The notes under the pieces were generated by a model. That model had not been told where the DNA came from and ran no database searches. It was given only the letters and a program-made list of their open reading frames with translations. From NCBI GenBank assembly GCA_014529385.2, contig CM043962.1:84159621-84223620 (forward strand): a stretch of 64,000 nt of DNA. Reading direction: 5' to 3'. The position numbers and the translations under genes are program-made. This stretch comes from Adiantum capillus-veneris (Eukaryota; Streptophyta; Polypodiopsida; Polypodiales; Pteridaceae). This document shows positions 56,120 through 64,000 of the stretch, one piece after another (within the stretch, counting starts at the first letter, position 1; each line of letters begins with the position of its first letter).

Positions 56120-56375
56120 ATAGGAAACAAGGGTAGAAGAAGTAGCTCAAATGGATGGTGTGGATGAAAGGGGGAGACATGTCATGCAGCTATAAAAAGC
56201 TTCCATTTGTGATGCAGCTATGGAAAGCTTGGCGGGAGGGGGAGAAGTGGCTCAATGGGGAGCAAGGGGAGAAAGTAATTCAAAGGGATGCTATGGATGA
56301 AAGGGAGAGACAAGTGGTGTAGCTATGGAAAGATTCCTTATGTGTTGCAGCTATGCAAAGCTTGGAGGCAGAAGG
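56120..56375. repeat. Two imperfect tandem units upstream of gene X
   Basis: 56,147-56,240 and 56,276-56,366 share GGATGAAAGGG, GAGACA, TGTAGCTATGGAAAG-like and GCAGCTATGxAAAGCTTGG blocks. They lie 110-340 bases upstream of the gene X start. GCAGCTAT itself recurs four times. Confidence 0.7.
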
Positions 56376-56399
56376 AGAAAGAGAAGAGAGAAGAGGTAG

Positions 56400-56940
56400 A
56401 ATAGAGGGTACTACATAATTTAGTCAAAGAAAATAGTTTTTTGACCATTTATTTGGTTAGGAGAGCTTTTGGAGAGTGAAAAGTGAGAAGATATTTTCAA
56501 AAAAAAAATTAGGGTTACTTTATGGGCACCCATGAAAATGGAGGGAAAGAACACCCTCCTCCCCTTTTCCCCCTTCTCTCTCTTTTTAGGGGACAAAGCT
56601 ATAATGAGGGGAACAAATAGGCCCCTATACTCCCTACAGCTACTCTACATTGTGAGAGGGTATAGCTACGGCCAACACATTCTTCCTACTGGTCCATGCT
56701 TAATCATCCCTTAAGCCCTTTTAAGGTTCATATTTTTTCTAATGGCGAGATTCAAAAATCTCCCAAGGGGTCCTTTCAAACGCTTTAATTTCGTTGAGCT
56801 CATGATGACTACCCTATCTTTCACGTTTATCGGCTATTTTCATCTGCATGCTCAGCTTTTGCTTGCTCGATGCACATCAATTTTCGTGGTTGATGAAGAT
56901 CATGTGGCAAGGAAGCACTGATTGCAGGATTACACAACAA
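56400..56940. other. No gene seen
   Basis: Unique DNA between the gene X upstream region and the PPR fragment. A 60-codon frame at 56,532 has no support. Confidence 0.4.
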
Positions 56941-56949
56941 GGGTAGGGC

Positions 56950-57407
56950 ATAACTCTCCAAATGCAATCACCTACTCAATTGAAGGCATGTGTCTCTCTT
57001 CAAGATGTTGATATTGGCACAAAAATTCACAATTAAATTGTTAAAAAAAGATGTTGTGCTTGGCACTGTCTTGGTCGATATGTATGCCAAATGCGGTGTG
57101 CTTGAGAAAGCACAAAAGTGCTTGAGGAGCTTCCAGCCTTCCTGTTCAAAATGTCTAGACCTCGTAGTTTATTTTCAGCAGACGCGAAGCAAGGACCTCT
57201 CTCTAGATGCAATCACCTACTCATGCATCTTGAAGGCATGTGGCTCTACGCAAGATGCTGATATGGGCACAAAAACTCACAATTATGTTGTTAGTCAAAG
57301 TCTGTTGAAAAAAGATCTCGTGCTTGGCATTTTCTTGGTCAATCTGTATGCCAAATGTGGTGCGTTTGAGAGAGCACAAAAGTGCTTTGAGGGCTTCTTG
57401 TCGAAAA
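56950..57407 (+). pseudogene. PPR protein gene fragment, interrupted by the CACTA transposon
   Basis: The frame 56,990-57,407 contains two copies of a PPR pattern: VVLGTVLVDMYAKCGVLEKA and DLVLGIFLVNLYAKCGAFER, each followed by AQKC, with AITYSCILKACGSTQDADMG between them. These match the S/L-type motifs of plant PLS PPR proteins, which bind organelle RNA. The upstream part is broken by stops at about 56,960-56,985, and the second repeat ends within GFLSK exactly where CACTATAAC starts. Wording of the ACGSTQDADMG kind reminds me of fern PPR families. Confidence 0.75.
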
Positions 57408-57650
57408 CACTATAACATATGTGCGGTATTATCGCACGCATTACCGCACAAATACAAATAAAATTGTGCTGTGAAATTTTCCGTAAGCGGAAATGATTAC
57501 GGCAATGACCGCGGTAATGGACTTGTAATAATGCGTGCGGTAATGTCTGCGACTATATTTCCGCACGTATTACCGCGTTTATTATTGCAACCATCTCCGC
57601 AAATATTTTCGCAAAGTCTATTGTCACGAGCATTACCGCGTGCCGGTTTA
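57408..57650 (+). repeat. CACTA left terminus and subterminal repeats
   Basis: CACTA at 57,408-57,412, followed by about ten copies of an ATTACCGC/GCGGTAAT-type motif in both orientations up to 57,641. CACTA elements have short terminal repeats and subterminal clusters bound by their TNPA-like protein. Confidence 0.7.
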
Positions 57651-57653
57651 TGG

Positions 57654-57718
57654 TAAAAAAATAGATGACCGTTTGGATGATCCTTTGCAGGACCATCCAA
57701 AAGGTCATCTATTTTTTT
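57654..57718. repeat. 25-bp stem hairpin
   Basis: AATAGATGACCGTTTGGATG (to 57,679) pairs with CATCCAAAAGGTCATCTATT (from 57,694) plus a flanking A/T run, one mismatch, 14-base loop. Confidence 0.9.
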
Positions 57719-57789
57719 ATTTATTTAAAATATTTTTCAAAATTATTATTAATTACAAGCAATTTAATTACAAAAAAATATCAATTGAG

Positions 57790-57900
57790 AAAACTACAAT
57801 TGGACAATACATTGAGCCAAAAAAATGATTGATAATTTTATTTACATAAGTGCAAATACAATTGGACAATACATTGAGCCAAAAAAAATGATAGGTAATT
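57790..57900. repeat. Direct repeat of about 45 bases, 61 bases apart
   Basis: ACAATTGGACAATACATTG then AGCCAAAAAAA occurs at about 57,796 and 57,857, each followed by ATGAT and GTAATT-like sequence. 57,905 has TATATAAAG. Confidence 0.75.
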
Positions 57901-58272
57901 GCATTTATATAAAGAGGGCAAAAAAAGCCCATGTATACAAAAGAGAGGATGATCATGTCCAAAACGCTAACGTGTGTGTGCAATTTGCTCATGGGGGAGA
58001 GGGCGACATTTCGTGTGGAACTCCTTGACTCTCCAAAAACAAAAAAATAAACAATTAACACTTTGTTATTTAATATTTGATATAAAATCCGCATTTTGAT
58101 AATTTAAATAAGATTAAACTTACATGTTGCAGAGTTCTGCACGCATTTTCGAACTCTTCTCAAGAGATCATTTGATTTTCAAACAACCAACACCAAGTTT
58201 GATACTCGGTATGGTTCTCTCTATATCTCTGCACATCTCTGGTCGAGCGACAAAAAAATTGCAACCAATTAA

Positions 58273-59447
58273 TTAAATGAAGAACGTTAGGTTTTTTACA
58301 ATAAAACTAATATTTTTACTTACATATTTGTCTTTCCAAGCAGTTTTTCCTCCCGAACCATAATGCGTAGGAGTCTGATGGGATCTGGCCTCAACTTGGC
58401 GCGTATACATCCTGGCGCCCGTTGTCGTTTCGTCCTCTTTCTCTCCCATAGCTGTCTCCCACTCCACATCATGGACATTTCCTGGCCGATAGCTGTGCTC
58501 AGGAGACTCCATTGTCTTCTTTGCATCTCTCCTCACACTAGATTTTTGGTTCTTGAGAAATGTTTTGACATGCTCTTGCAACCATTGCCTTGAGAATTGT
58601 TGCCCCTCAGGGTTGGGGAAACGCATGTCCATGGTTGTCTCTATATATGTGAGGTTGTAGGAATCCTGCTTATCAAATTTGAGAAAACAATCGATATATG
58701 TGGAGTGGATTAACTGGTTGAGGTGTGTGCGGAATCTCCTGCCCTGCGCTATCCCGAGATCCACCATACCTCCTCTATGAACCTAGTAGTATAACCTGCG
58801 AGCATCTGGTGCAGACATGTCATGGTCCTCATCTTCTGCTGGAGCAGGGAGCGGTGACTGTGGAGGAGAATATGTAGTACTCCCCCCCCCCCTCCAAAAC
58901 AACAACTAGCTCCGCTCCCTCGTCGAGATCGACCCGCGCTAGCACGCGAGCTGCCATGGCGCTGACTGCCAGAAGAACGTCGACATGAATCTGGGACAGA
59001 AGGTGGGATAGGTGATGGATAGGTGGACGCCCGTGGCGTTGGACCCTGTGGCATCGCACCCAAGGGCGTCGGACCCTGTGAAGGAAAAGATGAACCTGGA
59101 GCTGTAGGTGGAATACTCTACAGGTACGGAGTGCCACCAGACGGAGTAGAGACCTCAGATAATCCAAATGCTGCTAGCTGCACCGGTGAATAGCGTTGCG
59201 TAAGGGTCTGCTACGAACCTAGCCACTCAACACGAAGGCGAAATGCCCTCTCCACATCTGGATCGGTCACAGGTACGGCAGCGGACCCACCAAGAGCGTC
59301 TCGAAACCAGCCGAACCCTGATAATGATTGTTGAGGCGACGATTGTGAATGATAGGCAGAGAGAGCGTCGGGATATGACATCCCGTCGGCCATGAACTCC
59401 TCAATGCTGCTGAAGTGTGGTGTGGAAGAAGAATCCATGGTCTGCAT
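58273..59447 (-). CDS. Second gene of the CACTA element, possibly TNPA-like
   Basis: The frame 59,447-58,749 starts MDSSSTPHFSSIEEFMADG and is Ser/Pro-rich (PSPIPPSVPDSCRRSSGS), with two in-frame TAG codons near 59,211 and 59,110. After a frame change near 58,760 (frameshift or intron) the frame 58,767-58,273 reads FRTHLNQLIHSTYIDCFLKF, MRFPNPEGQQFSRQWLQEHV and FLKNQKSSVRRDAKKTMESP, then an acidic stretch. The latter weakly recalls the Ptta/En-Spm partner proteins, where a basic KNxxxRR patch follows a W-rich helix. Function is uncertain; the DNA-binding partner of the transposase is the likeliest guess. Confidence 0.5.
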
Positions 59448-59523
59448 TTATTGCAACAAAGATTAAACTCGCTAATAAAAATTGGAATATATGATAAAAA
59501 ATTTCCACATTGATTTTTTTCAA

Positions 59524-59580
59524 ACATTGGATTCTCTATAGTATCCAATGTTGAAAGAATCCAATGTGAAAAGAATCCAA
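59524..59580. repeat. Short inverted and direct repeats of ATTGGATTC/GAATCCAAT
   Basis: ACATTGGATTC...AGTATCCAATGT forms a small hairpin and GAATCCAATGTG/GAATCCAAGGTG follow directly. It lies just upstream of the minus-strand gene. Confidence 0.65.
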
Positions 59581-59787
59581 GGTGTGTCTACAACCTATAA
59601 AGAACCTTGCAAAGCCTTAAGTGCTAATAAGATATGAGTGTGTGTATTGGCTAATAAGAGATTATTGTGTTTATGATTAGTGTGAATGATTGTGCGATCA
59701 CTTGGAAAGCCATTGGGGTCTAATACGTCACCTACGACTTAATCATGGAGGTATGTTTATGTTTTTGTGTTGATTAGTGTTTAATTT

Positions 59788-61140
59788 AACATAATTAGTG
59801 TGTGTAATTGACATGTACACACACTAATTAGTGTGTAATTGACATGAACACACACTAATTAGTGTGTGTATTGGCCAATGCACACACTAATCACACACTA
59901 ATTAGTGTGATGGCTTGTGTAATTGACTTGTGCACACACTAATTAGTGTGTGCATTGGCTTGTGTAATTGATTTGTGTACACACTAGTTAGTGTGTGTTA
60001 AAATACACTAATTACTGTGTGCATTGGCTTGTGTAATTGGCCAATGCACACACTAATCACACACTAATTAGTGTGTGCATTGGCTTGTGTGATTGGCCAA
60101 TGCACACACTAATCACCTAAAATAATTAGTGTGTGCATTGGCTTGTGTGATTGACCAATGCACACACTAATCACACACTAATTAGTGTGTGCATTGGTCA
60201 ATGTGATTGGCCAATGCACACACTATTTAGTGTGTGCACAAGCCAATAATTTAACACACACTAATTAGTGTGTGCATTGGCCAAATCACATTGGCCAATG
60301 GACACACTAATTAGTGTGTGTTGAATTATTGGCTTGTGCACACACTAATTAGTGTGTGCATGGGCCAATGTGATTGGGCAATGCACACACTAATTAGTGT
60401 GTGATTAGTGTGTGCATTGGTCAATGGGATTAGTGTTTGCACACACTAATTAGTGTGTGCATTGGCCAATGTGATTGGCCAATGTACACACTAATCACAC
60501 ACTAATTAGTGTGTGATTAGTGTGTGCATTGGCCAATCACATTGGCCAGTGTTAACATACACTAATTAGTGTGTGATTAGTGTGTGCATTGGTCAATGGG
60601 ATTAGTGTGTGCATTGGTCAATGTGATTGGCCAATGCACACAATAATTAGTGTGTGTTAAGTGTGATTAGTGTGTGCATTGGCCAATCACATTGGTCAAT
60701 GCACACACTAATTAGTGTGTGTTAACACACACTAATTAGTGTGTTAACACTAATTAGTGTGTGCATTGTCCAATCACACTTGTGCACACACTAATCACAT
60801 TGGCCAATGCACACACTAATTAAGTTTAGGTTTTGCAAGTAGTGTTAAGTTTAGGTCGCCAATGTCAAGATTAAAATGTGTTAAGTTTAACATGTGCACA
60901 CACTAATTGGTGTGTCTTTACTTACACTAATTAGTGTGTGCATTAGAATAATGCACACACTAATTAGTGTGTGTAAAGAACACATTAAGTAGTGTATGTA
61001 AACACACTATTAGTGTGTGTAATCACGCATTAATTAGTGTGTGCATTAGAGTAATGCACACACTAATTAGTGCACGCATTGGCATATGCACACACTAATT
61101 AGTGTGTGTAATCACACACTAATTAGTGTATGCACATACT
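59788..61140. repeat. Array of alternating palindromes between divergent CACTA genes
   Basis: The palindrome CACACACTAATTAGTGTGTG, or its 12-base core CACTAATTAGTG, occurs about 20 times perfectly and at least 8 times with one or two changes. Between them lie CATTGGCCAATG and variants (GCATTGGCTTGTG, CATTGGTCAATG). Extra half-sites CACACTAATCACACACTAA are frequent. Units are not a fixed length (about 25-70 bases), so this is not a simple satellite. No open frame crosses it. Confidence 0.95.
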
Positions 61141-61149
61141 AATGCATAA

Positions 61150-61410
61150 CTTAAATTAACATATGCATGTGTGCGTGTATGTGTGTTTCTACGTGTGTGT
61201 GTGTGTGTGTATATGTGTGTGCATATGAGTGCATGCATGTGCATGTGTGAGTTTGTGTTTATATGCATGTGTATGTGTATTTGCATGCGTGTTAACTTGT
61301 GCGTGTGTATGCATGTGTGTGTGTATGCATGTGTATGCATGCGTGAGTATGCATGTGTGTGTATGAGTGTATGCATATATGTGTATGCATGTGTGTGTAT
61401 GAGTGTGTAA
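61150..61410. repeat. Degenerate (GTGTATGCAT)n low-complexity tract
   Basis: GTGTGTATGCATGTG-type repeats. The open frames on both strands here encode only Cys-Val or His-Thr repeats. Confidence 0.9.
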
Positions 61411-61967
61411 AAATCAAGAAACATAACAAGAAAACTTACGTGGAATTGAAGAGCTTGTTGGGAGAAGGTAGGAGAGTATAGATGGAAGAGCAGAGATGGT
61501 GGAGAGTAGAAGAGTAGGTAGCAAGGGTGTAAGAGTTCAAGGTTGTGAGGTTCTTGCTTTCGGCTTCTGTGAAGAAGACGATGAAATTTGAAAATTAGGG
61601 TTTTGAACTTCGCGGGGCACGCGAGTGCCCCTATTTATCAAAAAATTTGAAAAAACTTTTTCCGCGCCTATTACCGCAACAGTTACCGCATCTATTACCA
61701 CGACTATTACCGCACCGCAATTTCGGTGCAACCAGAGAGAAGTCCACGTTCTGACATTATGACCTTTGATTTTCAATATCTTTTGGTACTATGTTTTTGA
61801 TGAAATGTATATAAAATGAAATGATTCCTAGTACTTTGAAAATGACATTGCTACCTAAAAGTTTTGATTACCATGAATGTTAAAAAAAAATTTAACTTTT
61901 TGCTGATGTTTTACTAACCTTTTTTTGTAATTTGATTTTAATTAGTGTATGTAATTTATTAATGTAG
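61411..61967 (+). promoter_or_regulatory. Region upstream of the transposase with a second ATTACCGC cluster
   Basis: 61,660-61,728 contains CGCGCCTATTACCGC, AGTTACCGC, TATTACCACG and TATTACCGC, the same motif as in the left subterminal zone. The remaining DNA is AT-rich. An acceptor-like TAATGTAG at 61,961-61,968 suggests that an upstream exon may precede the coding exon. Confidence 0.5.
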
Positions 61968-61968
61968 G

Positions 61969-62569
61969 TTACTTGGGATGATTTTGGCCCGTCCACTGAA
62001 CCGGATAGATCACAGTGGTTGGCCGAGCGATTACCATGCCCATGCTTGCGGTGCAAATGCGCCATTGCTCGCCTTCGACGGATATGCTTGAGTCATGTAG
62101 AAGATTATGGACTATGGGACGATCCTCGTAAGCGTGCACGGATGAAAACAAACGATCCGCGAATTGTAGCGTCTATTGATGTCACCCCTCATTGGCGTGT
62201 GGTTGGTGGAGGAGGGGAAAGGAGGGTGGAAGAGCGCATGCACCAAGAATCCATTAGAGAGGGAGGAAGCACATCAAATCAGTCAACTGCTGCTCCCTCT
62301 ACGAGTGACCACATCCCATCTCCTTACGTGGATGCAGAAGACGACCATTTGCATAGAATGGTTGAGGATCTCCTTGCACGAGAGGAGGAGCATGAGCCAG
62401 AGTGTGCATGCAAAGAAGCTTCCGAAAGAACGAGGAGTGAACTACTTGATTCGGCACACATTGCACTATATGAGAGATGCTCCTACTCCATTTTAAGGGC
62501 ATCTCTCGAAGTCCTTAACCTTCAGGCGATGCTTGGATGGAGCAATGCTAGTGTCGACACACTTTTGAG
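61969..62569 (+). CDS. CACTA transposase, N-terminal exon
   Basis: Open from the acceptor at 61,968: WDDFGPSTEPDRSQWLAERL, then CPCLRCKCAIARL and CLSHVEDYGLW, which matches the Transpos_assoc zinc-like head (CPCxxC...HL...G) of CACTA transposases. An acidic and Ser-rich linker follows, then LEVLNLQAMLGWSNASVDTL. The exon ends at 62,569 before GTATGT; a 74-base intron (62,570-62,643, ending GTGATAG) joins it in phase to the next exon. The true start may lie upstream. Confidence 0.75.
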
Positions 62570-62643
62570 GTATGTATACAGATTGTGAAGGATGCTTGTG
62601 GAATGCATAAATTAGCTTTTAATGTACTTTCTTCTTGTGATAG

Positions 62644-64000
62644 GTTGCTAGGAAAGATGCTTCCAGCTAGCAATCACATACCAGAGAATAGACGAAAATC
62701 ACGCGAAGTGGTGACAGGATTCGGGATGGATTATGAGCTTGCGTGAACGATTGTGTGCTCTTTCATAATGAGCATGCCGATTGTGACACATGTCCATCAT
62801 GCGGGGAGCCTAGGTTCAAAGAGGGAATGCAGAGCAATAGAATTCCACGTAAAGTTTTGAGACATTTTCCACTCATCCCTCGCATCCAACACATGTTTAG
62901 ATCGAAGGATACAAGAGAGATTTTGAGTTGGCATGCAAAAAATCGCTCCACAAATGGTATTATGAGAGTGCCAGCTGACTCACCAGCGTGGAAGCACATA
63001 GAGGACACATGGCCAGAGTTCAAGGATGAGCCTCGTCACTTGAGGATTGGGTTAGCTAGTGATAGAGTGAATCCATTTGGGCACCGCTCTACTTCGTGGA
63101 GCACTTGGCCGGTGGTGGTTGTGAACTACAATATTCCTCCTTGGGAGGCAACAAAAAAGAGAAACATTCTACTATCACTTCTCATTCCAAGAAAGCACAA
63201 GGTAAAAAACATGGATGTATATATGCAGCCTCTTATTGAAGAGCTTCAAAATCTATGGAGAGACATAGATGTCATTGACATTTCACGGCCACCACGAGAC
63301 CGCAAAGCCGTCATCAAGTGCATCCTCATGTGGACTATGCATGATTACCCAGGATTTGGAGAGGTATCTGGTAAGTATGCACATGTTAAGTGTACTCTTT
63401 GCTTTAGGTTTATCATCTCATGTGTAACATTTTTTTACCTCTTGGCAGGACTGTCAACATCTGGACATAGTGCGTGTCCAACTTGTGGCCCTTCCCTTGT
63501 GACAGAGAGACCTCCTCTTCTTGGGAAAGTGATCTATCCCAACAACCATCGCTTCCTGCCTCCTTCACATCGTAGATATTCTCCCCCTATCAATGGAGTG
63601 AAGCCATTCCATTGGAACATGGCTAATTGGGAGGAGCATCACCGTACCTCACCCCCTCCCAATGGGCCGCCAAGGGGTATGTCGAGGTACTCTATCTTCT
63701 TGTCGCTCCTCTATTGGGCTTCGTTGAAAATTCAGCACTTGTTGGACCCTATGCATGTGCTCAAAATTGTTGGGCAAGCTATATGGGATCACATAATTGA
63801 CAAGAAGGATTCATTGGGTGCTAGGGAAGATTTAAGAGCCATGAGACGTCTCCCCCCTTCAGCCACGCCCCGCATGGGAGAGCAGGGAAAGATGATTCTC
63901 CCAAAAGCACCGTGGATACTGTCAAAGGCAGACCAAGAGTAGACAAAGCAAGTTATGGCATCCATCCGAACTCCAACGGGATATATGCGGTCACTCAAAG
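62644..64000 (+). CDS. CACTA transposase, TNP2/Transposase_21 core (one frameshift, one stop, incomplete)
   Basis: The exon opens with LLGKMLPASNHIPENRRKSR and YELA, then a one-base shift near 62,741 leads into NDCVLFHNEHADCDTCPSCG, MRVPADSPAWKHIEDTWPEF, LRIGLASDRVNPFG, WPVVVVNYNIPPWEATKKRN, LSLLIPRKHKVKNMDVYMQP and LIEELQNLWRDIDVIDIS. These are the canonical blocks of the family that cuts and joins CACTA termini. An intron at 63,371-63,448 (GTAAGT...GGCAG, 78 bases, so the frame reads through) sits before TSGHSACPTCG. Downstream are HWNMANWEEHH and LLDPMHVLKIVGQAIWDHI, with the catalytic region beginning. A TAG at about 63,940 precedes TPTGYMRSLK at the window edge. Confidence 0.85.

Larger units (their letters stand above)
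57408..64000 (+). mobile_element. CACTA (En/Spm-like) DNA transposon, right end beyond the window
   Basis: It begins with CACTATAACATATGTGCGG at 57,408 inside a PPR reading frame, has a subterminal zone rich in ATTACCGC-type motifs, and encodes a TNP2/Transposase_21-like transposase on the plus strand from 61,968. A second gene lies on the minus strand at 58,273-59,447. At least 6.6 kb long here. The right terminus is not in the window, so terminal inversion cannot be checked. Confidence 0.75.

Noticed and set aside
59788-61140. A CRISPR array
   Set aside because: Repeats are palindromes of variable spacing with no unique spacers, and the genome is a plant's.
61119-61424. His/Thr/Met-rich and Cys/Val-rich frames
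   Set aside because: Translation of the TG/CA-rich tract.

Overview
This window is repeat-rich nuclear DNA from a land plant. The evidence is the set of plant-type elements (Ty3/gypsy chromoviruses, a Tat-like gypsy with two RNase H domains, Ty1/copia pieces, a CACTA transposon with a TNP2-type transposase), short GT-AG introns, and a fragment of a plant PPR gene. The PPR wording and the density of GA/CT microsatellites make me lean to a fern, but that is inference. No rRNA, tRNA, bacterial operon or CRISPR array was seen. Nearly all coding capacity belongs to mobile elements, most of them broken by frameshifts or stops.

Layout: 1-1.6 kb, microsatellites, a long inverted repeat and a dead copy of a LINE 3' end. 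1.6-6.25 kb, a near full-length LINE on the minus strand (ORF1, APE-type endonuclease, RT, zinc knuckle) with many frame breaks. 6.28-7.45 kb, GA/CT tracts and an 82-base G run. 7.77-15.69 kb, a degenerate Tat-like gypsy (E1) with a truncated 5' LTR and a long 3' LTR. 15.7-16.0 kb, a chromodomain fragment. 17.5-19.8 kb, a decayed chromovirus pol (E2). 19.9-23.4 kb, a gag-protease-only gypsy (E3). 23.5-24.5 kb, a copia integrase fragment. 24.5-29.05 kb, mostly unrecognised, with unknown minus-strand ORFs. 29.05-30.8 kb, a satellite-like array. 30.8-32.7 kb, a possible LTR end, a tRNA-Asp-like primer site and a non-coding leader.

32.7-52.75 kb is a patchwork built mainly from one minus-strand chromovirus family. 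Its LTRs (about 1.6 kb) lie at 32.9-34.5 and 44.6-46.2 kb, with a truncated one at 51.8-52.75 kb. Each of the first two LTRs is followed on its 3' side by the primer site and leader of a further copy, giving LTR-internal-LTR-internal arrays. Between them lie a plus-strand gypsy (D, 36.96-42.14 kb) and a truncated copia whose RT is joined in frame to the gag of a chromovirus copy.

52.75-56.05 kb holds two minus-strand candidate genes of unknown function. One (X) has introns whose removal keeps the frame open; the other (Y) has a TATA box and a very long CA/GA tract in its presumed 5' leader. At 57.0-57.4 kb a PPR coding fragment stops exactly where a CACTA transposon begins (57,408). That transposon runs off the right edge. 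It carries a minus-strand gene (58.3-59.4 kb), a plus-strand TNP2-like transposase (61.97 kb to the end), and between these divergent genes a 1.35-kb array of palindromes whose core is two CACTA pentamers facing each other, alternating with CATTGGCCAATG. That array is the most unusual object in the window.
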